Assembly: GCF_013409065.1 (NCBI RefSeq)
Contig: NZ_JACBZP010000001.1
Location: 1,116,001-1,180,000 of the forward strand
Direction: 5' to 3'
DNA length: 64,000 bases
From: Spelaeicoccus albus
Lineage (GTDB): Bacteria > Actinomycetota > Actinomycetes > Actinomycetales > Brevibacteriaceae
This document shows positions 50,054-58,202 of the stretch, in pieces (position 1 is the stretch's first letter; each line of letters opens with the position of its first letter). Both the position numbers and the translations under genes were made by a program. The notes below the pieces were generated by a model, which was not told the origin of the DNA, did no database searches, and saw only the letters and a program-made list of their open reading frames with translations.

Positions 50054-50969
50054 ATCGGATCCTTGGATCGAGGACGGCGTAGAGCAGGTCGACAGCCAGG
50101 TTCGCGAAGATGTACACGATCACGAGCAATGTCACGATCGAGACGACGGTCGTGCCTTCCTGGCGAATAATCGCGTCGTACAAGGTATGGCCGACGCCGT
50201 CGACGGAAAAGATGTTCTCGGTGACGATCGCCCCGCCCATCAGGGTGCCGAGGTCGGCACCGAGAAAAGTGACCACCGGGACCAGCGAATTGCGCAGAAC
50301 GTGGAACGTTGTCACGCGAACGCCGGAAAGGCCCTTGGCGCGCGCGGTGCGCACGTGGTCGGCCGTCAGATTCTCGACGACCGAGGTTCGGGTCAGCCGG
50401 ATGACGTAGGCCAGTGACACACCGCCGAGGACCATCCCCGGCATCAACAAGGAGTACAGCGATGCATCCCGCGCAGTCGCAGGAAGCCACGAAAGTTGCA
50501 GTCCGAAGACGAACTGGCCGATGAACCCGAGCACGAATGTCGGGATCGCAATGACGACGAGCGAGAGCATCAGCACCGTCGAGTCGAAGATCTTGCCCTT
50601 CCGGATGCCCGCGATGACGCCGACGAAGATGCCGAGGACCATTTCAAAGACGACTGCGATGAACGCCAATTTGATTGTCGTCGGGAACACGCGGGCGATG
50701 ATATCGAGCACCGGCTGGCCGGAGAAGGTCATCCCGAAATCGCCGGTGGCCAAACCTTTCAAGAAGTACAGGTACTGCACGAGAAAGGGCTTGTCGAGGT
50801 GGTAATTGGCGCGGATCTGAGCCACGACGTTCGGGTTCGGAGCCCGTTGGCCGAAGAGCGCTTGAACCGGGTCGCCCGGCAACGCGAACACCATGATGTA
50901 AATCAATAGTGTGGCGCCGATGAGCACCGGGATCATCTGCAACAGTCTGCGCAGGGTGTAGCGAAGCAA
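50046..50969 (-). CDS. Peptide ABC transporter permease (DppB-like)
   Basis: 307 residues, six membrane helices. The start MLRYTLRRLLQMIPVLIGAT, the LPGDPVQALFG segment, and the ATPase-contact loop VRTARAKGLSGVRVTTFHVLRN are typical of DppB/OppB. The initiation codon is TTG, preceded by GAAAGG. It lies about 120 bases downstream of the binding-protein gene, beyond a strong hairpin that probably lowers expression of the permeases relative to the binding protein. Confidence 0.92.
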   Translation of the reverse strand: MLRYTLRRLLQMIPVLIGATLLIYIMVFALPGDPVQALFGQRAPNPNVVAQIRANYHLDKPFLVQYLYFLKGLATGDFGMTFSGQPVLDIIARVFPTTIKLAFIAVVFEMVLGIFVGVIAGIRKGKIFDSTVLMLSLVVIAIPTFVLGFIGQFVFGLQLSWLPATARDASLYSLLMPGMVLGGVSLAYVIRLTRTSVVENLTADHVRTARAKGLSGVRVTTFHVLRNSLVPVVTFLGADLGTLMGGAIVTENIFSVDGVGHTLYDAIIRQEGTTVVSIVTLLVIVYIFANLAVDLLYAVLDPRIRYA

Positions 50970-51033
50970 CTGGGTGGGCCTTTCAAAAAAGAACGCTGGC
51001 CGTCATGGACGTCGGCGAACGCTCGCGGCCGCT

Positions 51034-51074
51034 GAGAAGGGCGCGGCACCGTGCGTCGGCGGCGCGCCCTTCTC
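51034..51074 (-). terminator. Hairpin after the binding-protein gene
   Basis: GAGAAGGGCGCG and CGCGCCCTTCTC form a perfect 12-bp stem around a 17-base loop, 13 bases past the stop codon of the binding-protein gene and before the permease genes. Likely a partial terminator or mRNA stabiliser that sets the ratio of binding protein to permease. Confidence 0.7.
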
Positions 51075-51087
51075 TGAGCGGGCGGTT

Positions 51088-52740
51088 CTAGCTCTTGGTG
51101 ATGTTGTAGTAGACCGGAACGTTCTTCCAGTCGAACTGCACATGCTTGAGCGTCTTCGTGCTTGCGCCGGAGACGTTTTCGTACCAAAGCGGAATTGCCG
51201 GTAGATCCTTCAGCAGAATCTCTTCCGCCGCCTGATAATCCTTGATGCCTTGTTCGGGCGTCTTGGCCGAGGCGGCTTCCTTGACCTTTTGGTCGAAGGC
51301 CTTGTTCTTGTAATCGCCGTCGTTCGAGCCGTTACCGTCCGCGGCTCCCGAGGAGTACAGCGCAACCAGGTAATTGCCGATGGACGGGTAATCGCCCTGC
51401 CAGCCGGAGCGGAACGGGTGATCGATCTTGCGCGACGTGATCTCGCTACGGAACTGGCTGAACGTGGCAACCGGCGCACCGGATGCCTTGATTCCGAGCG
51501 TGTTGGTCAGCTGGTGGCTGACCGCGTCGACCCACTGCTTGTGCGGATCGTCACTGTTGTAGCCGAGCTTGAACTGGCCGGTCCATTTGCTGATCTGGTT
51601 GGCCTTCTTCCACAATTTCTTGGCCTTGGCCGGCTGGTACTTCAGCACGTCCGCACCCTTGAGGTTCTTGCTGTAGCCCTCAAGCGGTGGAGCGGTGAAG
51701 TCCGTGGCCGGCGTACGTGTGCCTTGGAAGATGGCCTTGGTGATCTGCTTGCGGTTGATTGCCATCGAGATGGCCTGGCGGCGCAGCCTGCCTTCCTTAC
51801 CGCTGAAATGCTTCAACCGGCCCGGAATCGTGAAGCTTTGGAAAACCGAGCCCGGCTTGCTGTACGCCTTCGTGCTGCTGTTGTCCTTGAACGTCTTCAG
51901 CGCCGATTCCGGGATCATGTCCACGAGATCGAGCGCGCCGTCCTGTACGTCGGCGTACGCGGCGTCGATGTTCGTGTAGATCCGGAAGTCGATGCCTTCG
52001 TTCTTCGGCTCACGGTTGCCGTCGTACTGATCGTTCTTCACGACGCTGATCTGCTTGTTGTGCTGCCAGGCGTCCTTGCCGTCCAGTTTGTACGGACCGT
52101 CGCCGATCGGATGGTTGCCGAAGGCCTTCATATCCTTGTAGGCCTTTTGCGGCAGCGGGAAGAACGCCGAGTAGCCAAGACGCATCGGGAAGTCCGACTG
52201 AGGCGAGCTCAGGGTCACCGTGAAGTGGTAATCGTCTTGGACCTTGAGTCCGGACATTTTCTTGGCGGTAGGCTTCTTGCCCTTACCGCTCGGGTTGACG
52301 TCTTCGTAGCCCTTGATCGGCGAAAAGAAGTTCGCAGCCAACTGCGCATTGCTGGCCAGCGCGCCGTAGTTCCAGGCGTCGACGAACGAATGGGCCGTGA
52401 CCTTCTCACCGTTGGTGAACTTCCACCCCTTCTTCAAGGTGATGTGGAAGGTCTTGGAGTCCTTGCTCTTGATGGATTTGGCAACTTCGTTTTTCGTGCT
52501 GCCGTCCGGCTCGTAACTGACGAGGCCGGCAAAGAGCGCATCGATGACCTTGCCGCCGTTGACCTCGTTCGTCGACGTCGGAATCAACGGGTTCTGCGGT
52601 TCGCCGTTGTTCACCGAAATGATGTTGTTGCCTTCTGCGCTGTCGCTACCGCTTCCGCTGCCGCAGCCGCTCAGTGCGAGACTGAGGGACGCGGTGATGG
52701 CAGCTCCAGCGAGCAGCGTCTTGTGACGTCTGCTCGTCAT
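51088..52740 (-). CDS. Peptide ABC transporter substrate-binding lipoprotein (family 5)
   Basis: 550 residues. The signal peptide ends in the lipobox LALSGC, so the protein is lipid-anchored outside the membrane. The SBP_bac_5 domain follows (NEVNGGKVIDALFAGLVSYE, FHITLKKGWKFTNGEKVTAHSFVDAWNY, LPAIPLWYENVSG near the C-terminus). Start ATG 52740 has the consensus AAGGAGG six bases upstream; an upstream in-frame start is less likely. First gene of the transporter operon. Very Lys-rich compared with neighbours. It should capture oligopeptides. Confidence 0.93.
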   Translation of the reverse strand: MTSRRHKTLLAGAAITASLSLALSGCGSGSGSDSAEGNNIISVNNGEPQNPLIPTSTNEVNGGKVIDALFAGLVSYEPDGSTKNEVAKSIKSKDSKTFHITLKKGWKFTNGEKVTAHSFVDAWNYGALASNAQLAANFFSPIKGYEDVNPSGKGKKPTAKKMSGLKVQDDYHFTVTLSSPQSDFPMRLGYSAFFPLPQKAYKDMKAFGNHPIGDGPYKLDGKDAWQHNKQISVVKNDQYDGNREPKNEGIDFRIYTNIDAAYADVQDGALDLVDMIPESALKTFKDNSSTKAYSKPGSVFQSFTIPGRLKHFSGKEGRLRRQAISMAINRKQITKAIFQGTRTPATDFTAPPLEGYSKNLKGADVLKYQPAKAKKLWKKANQISKWTGQFKLGYNSDDPHKQWVDAVSHQLTNTLGIKASGAPVATFSQFRSEITSRKIDHPFRSGWQGDYPSIGNYLVALYSSGAADGNGSNDGDYKNKAFDQKVKEAASAKTPEQGIKDYQAAEEILLKDLPAIPLWYENVSGASTKTLKHVQFDWKNVPVYYNITKS

Positions 52741-52785
52741 GAGTCCTCCTTGGTTTGTGGGGTGAGTCATAATGAAACTCCCATC

Positions 52786-52816
52786 ATTTATACGCGTCTG
52801 ATCTCAAATGGTGAAA
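52786..52816 (-). promoter_or_regulatory. Promoter of the peptide ABC operon
   Basis: On the minus strand TTTCAC (52816-52811) and TATAAAT (52792-52786), 18 bases apart, resemble a housekeeping promoter 45 bases before the binding-protein ATG. It lies in a clearly A/T-rich 205-base gap; the remainder of that gap shows no gene. Confidence 0.5.
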
Positions 52817-52945
52817 TTCCGGGATTGATGATAGCAACCGCAGGCATGTCGGCCGGGCGAATGCGAAAGCGCAAAAATTACATCAATAAATAATATATTC
52901 GTAAGATGCACACATTTTGCGGCAATCTACCGCGAATACGAACTG

Positions 52946-54523
52946 CTAGCAGTGTTTGCGACGACGTCGGTGTCGTTGGCGTTTGATCTGGCCGATGGTA
53001 CCCCGTCGAGCCGCACGGTGGAGTGCATCGAGTTCGAGCCCGGCGGCGGTGGGGTCGTGGTCGTCCATGACGTCGTAATGTCGTCCGGTGGGCAGCGTCC
53101 ATCGGAGAATCCGGGGTCCGGTGTGCCATCGGCTGGAGGGGGCGGATGGTCGTGGGCGGACTTCGACCGTGAATCGTTTGGCGGTTTTCGCCTGGTGATG
53201 CGATTTGCAGACCGGGTGGAGGTTTGCCTTTTCGGAGAGTCCGCCGGTCTGACCGTCAATCCAGGGGATCAGGTGGTCGATTTCGCAGGCCCCGGCCGGT
53301 TTGCTGCAGCTTGGGAGAGTGCATTCGCGGTCGCGAGTGCGGATGAAGTCTTTCATTCGGCTGGAGAGCCGATAGCGGTTCCGGTCGGCATCCAGCGGCC
53401 GGCCGGTAGCCGGGTCGGTGAGGAGGCGCTCGATCCAGTCGGATCCGGCGGCGATCTGCCGGGCCATCGGTGCCGGGATGGGGCCGTATCCAGCCATGTC
53501 ACCCGGCAGCTCTGCGCCCAAGAGTGTCGCGAAGGGGACTGTCACGGTGATGCGATATCGGGCCGGGTCGACCTCCCGGCCACCCTGTGTACGGACCTGT
53601 ACTCCGGTCAGGAGGTCGAATCGGAGTTGATCCAAGGTGCGCGCGTCGGGCTCGCCCCAGTCGATCTCCTGGCTGCCGTCGTGTGCTCGAGCGGCAGTAT
53701 CGACCCGGTTGAACAATGACCGCAGACGGTCTGCAGGCCCGAACAGGGTGAGCCAGGCGGACCCGTCCCGATCGGGCGAGAACTGGACGGACCGATCTCG
53801 GGTGGTGCGCTGCCTGTTTTCTTCGGCCAGCAGGGCTTGTTTTGTGATCAACCACCGGCGGGTTCGCCGACCGAACGTGTCGAAGGTGATTCCCTCGTCC
53901 CAGTCTGCGACCGCGTCGTCGAGCTCCCCGGCCAGGCCGGCAGGGAGGTTGCGGGCGGCGTCGACGATTTTTCGGAACCGCCTGGCGGACAGCCTCCCGG
54001 CTTTCAGCGCCGCCAGCACTTGCGGTAGGCAGGACACGACGAGCATCCCGTCCAATAGTCGGGTTGTGCCCGTCACTCCGGCGATGTCCAGTTCGCACGC
54101 CACCTCGTCCCCGGCCCACCGGAGAAGCAGATCGGCAAGGCTTGCTCGGAACGCTCGTCGTCGGCCGGTGGAGGACTCTCCGGACGCATCGGGCGCCGCA
54201 GTACCATCGGGTGCCGCCGCGTCTGCGATGACGCCGGCATCGTCATCGGCGGGCTCACTGGCCTCAGCGGGTGACGATGCACTGGCGGCCTTGCCGCCGG
54301 GAAATTGCTTGTCCGGGTCGGTGCGTTGACCGCCGAATGCGGCAAGGAACTCGGTTTGCCGTGCTTGGAAGAATGCCATTGCCTTTGCGCAGTCGCCCAC
54401 GGCTCGCAGCAGCTCGCCGGCGTCGAGGGTTGATTCGTCGATCTGAGCAAGTTCATCGAACGACGGCGCTCCCGGCGCGGCGTCGTCCGCTGCGCTTTCC
54501 GAAGGGCCCGCCGCTTTCTTCAT
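52946..54523 (-). CDS. DUF222 / HNH endonuclease domain protein (13E12 family)
   Basis: 525 residues. The N-terminal DUF222 region (about 20-390, with LSARRFRKIVDAARNLPAGL and a YRITVTVPFATLLG segment) is followed by an HNH nuclease fold (about 410-475: IRTRDRECTLPSCSKPAGA, CEIDHLIPW, ANLHPVCKSHHQAKT) with the zinc-binding cysteines and the catalytic His. Such proteins occur in many copies in actinomycete genomes and are called 13E12 repeat proteins; their role is unsettled, with mobile-element and defence suggestions. An Asp/Ala-rich insert sits near residues 80-130. It stands alone between the ABC operon and the ligase gene. Confidence 0.88.
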   Translation of the reverse strand: MKKAAGPSESAADDAAPGAPSFDELAQIDESTLDAGELLRAVGDCAKAMAFFQARQTEFLAAFGGQRTDPDKQFPGGKAASASSPAEASEPADDDAGVIADAAAPDGTAAPDASGESSTGRRRAFRASLADLLLRWAGDEVACELDIAGVTGTTRLLDGMLVVSCLPQVLAALKAGRLSARRFRKIVDAARNLPAGLAGELDDAVADWDEGITFDTFGRRTRRWLITKQALLAEENRQRTTRDRSVQFSPDRDGSAWLTLFGPADRLRSLFNRVDTAARAHDGSQEIDWGEPDARTLDQLRFDLLTGVQVRTQGGREVDPARYRITVTVPFATLLGAELPGDMAGYGPIPAPMARQIAAGSDWIERLLTDPATGRPLDADRNRYRLSSRMKDFIRTRDRECTLPSCSKPAGACEIDHLIPWIDGQTGGLSEKANLHPVCKSHHQAKTAKRFTVEVRPRPSAPSSRWHTGPRILRWTLPTGRHYDVMDDHDPTAAGLELDALHRAARRGTIGQIKRQRHRRRRKHC

Positions 54524-54614
54524 GACACAACTCTATTGGTGAGCACTGACAACTAGACGCGTCGAAAGCCCGATGGAACGATAATCAAGATTACGAAACA
54601 ATAACAGTTATGCC

Positions 54615-56180
54615 TTATTTGTTTCGTCGGCCCTCGCCCGACGTGAGCTTGAATCGACGAATTTTGCCGACGCTCGTTCGCGGTAGCTCGTCGATGAGCT
54701 GCCACTCGACAGGTCTGGCAGCCGAGGCGAGATTCCGCTCGGCCCAGGCCGCGAGGTCGGCAATCCGTGGCGGGTCGTCCGGATGGCGCGCCACGACGTA
54801 GGCAACGGGCACCTGGTCGCGCACATCGTCGGGGCGGGCAACAACCGCCACTTCAAGCACTCCGGGGGCGTCCGCAATTGCCGCCTCCACCTCGGTGAGG
54901 CTCACGTTTTCGCCGGAGACCTTGATGACGTCGTCAATGCGTCCGACGAACCGGTACGCGCCGTCCCGTCGAACCGTCACGAGGTCGCCGGTGGCGAACC
55001 AGGTGCGTCCGTCGGAGTCGGTGTGGAAGGCTCGCGCGGTGATCTCCGGTGCGTCGAGATACCCGGCGAACAGATCCTGGCCGGGGACGCCTTCCACGAG
55101 GAGCAGCCCGACCTCTCCCGGGTCGACGGGGTCGTAGGTCGCAGGGTCGACCACCGCGACAGTCCGATCAAGGATGGGAGTGCCGATGACGGTGGACGAC
55201 GGCGTCGTGCTGAGATCCGCCGTGACGATGGCGACAGTCTCGGTCATGCCGTACAGCTGCCGGGGTTCGGTGCCGATGATGCCGGCGAATTCGCGGAATT
55301 GCGCGGAAGACAGGTTCTGCGCGAACCAGACGTGCTCGAGGTGGAGCTCGGGGGCGTCGGACGGTCGGCGGGCCAGGATCATCCGAATCGGCGCGGCGAA
55401 CAAGCTGGCGTGCGTTGCTTCCAGCGCATCGGCTTGCCGACACCAGCGGGATGCCGAGAACGTCGGCGTCAGCGCGACTCCGGCGCCGACCGCAATGGCT
55501 GAGGCAAAGCAGTAATACTGTGCGTTCGCGTGGAACAGCGGCAAGGTGACAAGCCACCGGTGCTCCGGGCGCAGGCCGATGACCGCCGACATGGCACGAG
55601 CGACGTTCGCATAATTCGCCTGGGTCAACTCCACGCCTTTCGGGGCCGATGTCGTGCCCGACGTGAACATCACGGCAAGGCGATCGGTTTCGGCCGGCGA
55701 CACGTGCCGGCCGTCGTCGGTCGGCCCCGCGGACGACAGCAGTGGCGCCGACGGCCCGACGTCGTCCGCGGTCTCGGACAATTCGATGAGCGACTCGAGC
55801 CGCCCCCGCGCGCCGTCGCGGTACACGTCGCCGCGCGCAGCCGCATAGATGCCGATACGAGGCGACGTCCGCTCGATCTGTGACGCGATCTCGCGAGCCG
55901 CGGACGACGGGTCGACCGGTACGATCCACGCGCCGATTTTGGCTGCGGCAAGCCACAGTGCGATGAACGCCGGACAGTTCTTCAGCGCCAGATGGATTGA
56001 GCTGCCCGGCATCACGCCGGCTTCGAGCAAGCGGGCCGACACGCGTGCCACGATGTCGTCGAATTCGCCGTACGTCCACGTCTCGGGAGCGGTCTCACCG
56101 TCGCCGAACACCAGAAACTGTCGATCGCCGTGGTCGCGGACTGCGCGATGCCACACGGCGTCAAAGGTCTCGCTCGTCAT
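54615..56180 (-). CDS. AMP-dependent acyl/aryl-CoA ligase
   Basis: 521 residues, ANL superfamily. Motifs: phosphate loop MFTSGTTSAPKGVELTQ, YGMTETVAIVT (A5), WFATGDLVTVRRDGAYRFVGR (A7/A8), and the catalytic Lys in TSVGKIRRFKL near the C-terminus. It activates a carboxylic acid as acyl-AMP and passes it to CoA. The gene is divergent from the ammonia-lyase homologue, with only 31 bases between start codons, so the ligase may act on the unsaturated acid made by the lyase. A -10-like TACTAT lies four bases before the ATG, suggesting a leaderless transcript. Confidence 0.88.
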   Translation of the reverse strand: MTSETFDAVWHRAVRDHGDRQFLVFGDGETAPETWTYGEFDDIVARVSARLLEAGVMPGSSIHLALKNCPAFIALWLAAAKIGAWIVPVDPSSAAREIASQIERTSPRIGIYAAARGDVYRDGARGRLESLIELSETADDVGPSAPLLSSAGPTDDGRHVSPAETDRLAVMFTSGTTSAPKGVELTQANYANVARAMSAVIGLRPEHRWLVTLPLFHANAQYYCFASAIAVGAGVALTPTFSASRWCRQADALEATHASLFAAPIRMILARRPSDAPELHLEHVWFAQNLSSAQFREFAGIIGTEPRQLYGMTETVAIVTADLSTTPSSTVIGTPILDRTVAVVDPATYDPVDPGEVGLLLVEGVPGQDLFAGYLDAPEITARAFHTDSDGRTWFATGDLVTVRRDGAYRFVGRIDDVIKVSGENVSLTEVEAAIADAPGVLEVAVVARPDDVRDQVPVAYVVARHPDDPPRIADLAAWAERNLASAARPVEWQLIDELPRTSVGKIRRFKLTSGEGRRNK

Positions 56181-56184
56181 ATGA

Positions 56185-56191
56185 ATAGTAT
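56185..56191. promoter_or_regulatory. Shared -10 region of divergent ligase and lyase genes
   Basis: ATAGTAT reads TAGTAT on the plus strand and TACTAT on the minus strand, so one near-palindromic element could serve as -10 for both directions within a 31-base gap. The lyase gene has a GGAG ribosome binding site; the ligase gene has room for none. Confidence 0.4.
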
Positions 56192-56211
56192 GGCGGCAGG
56201 AGTGAACCCCC

Positions 56212-57678
56212 ATGCCATACGAATTGCGCACAACGCTGACCGGTAGCAGCCTCGACGCGTACGCTATCGCCGGCCACGCCGTGAATTCGGCAGTCGGCTT
56301 CGACATCGACGACGACGCGCGCCGGCGCGTGGCGGCATCCCGGGAAACGGCTGTGCGGGTCGCCGAGCGTCGCCCCGTCTACGGCCGGACGACCGGAGTC
56401 GGCGCCAATCGCTCGGTCGAGGTAGCCGCGGGCCGCGAGCAAGACCTCCGGCTGCTGAAATCGCACGCGACCGGGTCGGGCGACGAGTTGCCGCACGGCC
56501 AAGTGCGCGCCGCGATGATGGTCAGGTTGAATCAGCTGCTGGTCGGCGGCTCCGGCATGCATCCGGCAATCATCGACGCTCTTTCGCAGGCCCTGCACGA
56601 CGACGATCTGCCGCGGGTACGTGCGTTCGGTCCTATCGGTACGGGCGACCTCACCAGTTTCGCGGAAATAGGCCTCGGTTTGGCCGGGCTGGTACCCGTG
56701 GAAAGCGGGCGGTTGCGCGCGTATTGGCGGCCGCGGGCCGGTGATGCCCTCGCCTTCATGTCGACGAACGCCATGAGCGTTGCGGCCGGTTGCCTTGCCA
56801 CTGTCGCCGCGGAGCGATGGCACGACCATTGTCTGGCGATCGGCTGCCTCTCACTCGTCTCCGTGCGCGGAGCGGTCGAAGCTTTAGCGCCGGCCGTGCA
56901 GGCGGCGCGTCCGCATGCCGGCTCGGAAGAGACCGCAGCACGTTTGCGCATGCTGCTGAACGGGCATGCGCCGGCACCTGCGCGGATCCAGGATTCGTAC
57001 GGGTTTCGCGCCATGGCGCAGGTGCAAGGCGCAGTCCGTCATGCGCTCGACGACCAGCACGACGTCCTGAATATCGAAATGAACGCGGCAAGCGAGAATC
57101 CGCTCGTCGACGTCGCCGGCGACGACGTGTTCCACAATGGCAATTTCCATTCGCTTCCGATCGCGCTTGCCTTCGATTCGACGAAGTTGGCCGTTTCCAG
57201 TGCGGCACACCTGGCGTCGTGCCGGCTGACGGATATGTCCGAACCGGAGATGACGGGGCTCGAGCCGTTTCTTGCGGCGGGCCCGGCCGGAAGCAGCGGC
57301 ACCATGTTGCTGGAGTACAACGCCGCGGCAGCCCTGGCCCGGCTGCGCGCGTCCGCGAGTCCCGCGACGCTCGGGACGACCGTCGTATCCCGGGGAGCCG
57401 AAGACCACGCCGGCTTCGCCGCGCAAGCCGGCGACCAGCTGGACGAGTGCATCCGCGACGCGACGTTCGTGTCGGCATGTGAACTGCTCACGGCGATTCG
57501 CGCGCTGACGCAGGCCGGACGCCGGGTCGAAGCGGGGACGCCGCTGGGAGACTATTTTCAGCGCGCTCGGGATCTCGTCGACGCTGAAATGGCCGACCGG
57601 CCGCTGGGCGACGATCTTGCCGCGGTCGCGTCGTTCCTCAACGGGCCGACGGGGCTGCCGGACGCCTCCGTAGACTGA
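56212..57678 (+). CDS. Aromatic amino acid ammonia-lyase homologue with altered MIO motif
   Basis: 488 residues, HAL/PAL/TAL family. Conserved are the tyrosine loop VYGRTTGVGANRS, LKSHATGSGDELP, QDSYGFRAMAQVQG, SENPLV followed by NGNFHS, and RGAEDHAGFAAQAGD. The MIO cofactor normally forms from Ala-Ser-Gly in a GxxxASGDL context; here the place reads GPIGTGDLTSF, i.e. Gly-Thr-Gly with Thr144 in the serine position. Threonine is not known to me to form a normal MIO, so the enzyme may be inactive as an ammonia-lyase, form a variant cofactor, or do another reaction. Its context is a divergent acyl-CoA ligase and downstream YbaK. Length is slightly short for HAL (~510). Confidence 0.85.
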   Translation: MPYELRTTLTGSSLDAYAIAGHAVNSAVGFDIDDDARRRVAASRETAVRVAERRPVYGRTTGVGANRSVEVAAGREQDLRLLKSHATGSGDELPHGQVRAAMMVRLNQLLVGGSGMHPAIIDALSQALHDDDLPRVRAFGPIGTGDLTSFAEIGLGLAGLVPVESGRLRAYWRPRAGDALAFMSTNAMSVAAGCLATVAAERWHDHCLAIGCLSLVSVRGAVEALAPAVQAARPHAGSEETAARLRMLLNGHAPAPARIQDSYGFRAMAQVQGAVRHALDDQHDVLNIEMNAASENPLVDVAGDDVFHNGNFHSLPIALAFDSTKLAVSSAAHLASCRLTDMSEPEMTGLEPFLAAGPAGSSGTMLLEYNAAAALARLRASASPATLGTTVVSRGAEDHAGFAAQAGDQLDECIRDATFVSACELLTAIRALTQAGRRVEAGTPLGDYFQRARDLVDAEMADRPLGDDLAAVASFLNGPTGLPDASVD

Positions 57679-57682
57679 ACCA

Positions 57683-58141
57683 ATGGCAGGGATCGACGGC
57701 GCACAGGCTGACGCGCAGGCTCACGGACTGGCAGTCGAGTTTCGGCAGCGCCCGGACGCGAGCAGCCTCGAAGAAGCTGCGGCGCTCTTGGATATCGAAC
57801 CGCGCGAGATCGTCAAATCACTGATCGTGCGGAACAAGCATGATTACTTGTTTGCCTTGATCCCCGGTGATCGGCATATCGCGTGGCCCAAGCTCCGCGC
57901 GATCGTCGGCGCCAACAAATTGTCGATGCCTCCGGCCGACGAGGCGTTTGAAGCCACCGGATACGAACACGGCACCATCACGCCGATCGGCAGCTCCCGG
58001 GCATGGCCGATTTACGCCGATGAGCATATCGTGGGCCGGCGGATCGCGATGGGCGCCGGCGCCCACGGGTACAGCGCGTTCGTCGATGCCGATGCGCTCA
58101 TCGCCGCGTATGGAGCCGTGGTCGCCGACATCTCGGCCTAG
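57683..58141 (+). CDS. YbaK/EbsC-family aminoacyl-tRNA deacylase
   Basis: 152 residues, single YbaK/ProX domain. The catalytic Lys is in PREIVKSLIVRNKHDY, and the conserved GTITPIGSSRAWPIY loop and GAGAHGYSAFVDADAL C-terminal segment are present. Family members hydrolyse mischarged Cys- or Ala-tRNAPro in trans. It starts four bases after the lyase stop, so the two are probably co-transcribed; a link to the lyase substrate (an amino acid) is possible but unproved. Confidence 0.88.
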   Translation: MAGIDGAQADAQAHGLAVEFRQRPDASSLEEAAALLDIEPREIVKSLIVRNKHDYLFALIPGDRHIAWPKLRAIVGANKLSMPPADEAFEATGYEHGTITPIGSSRAWPIYADEHIVGRRIAMGAGAHGYSAFVDADALIAAYGAVVADISA

Positions 58142-58202
58142 CCCGGAGACTGTGCTGGGCCCAGACGTCGGCGACCCGTGTTGGAAGAGGCGGTGAGGAC
58201 TC

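Noticed and set aside
52946-54523. HNH protein as a transposase, intein or restriction enzyme
   Set aside because: Domain order DUF222 then HNH is that of the 13E12 family; no methylase partner, terminal repeats or host-gene disruption was seen.
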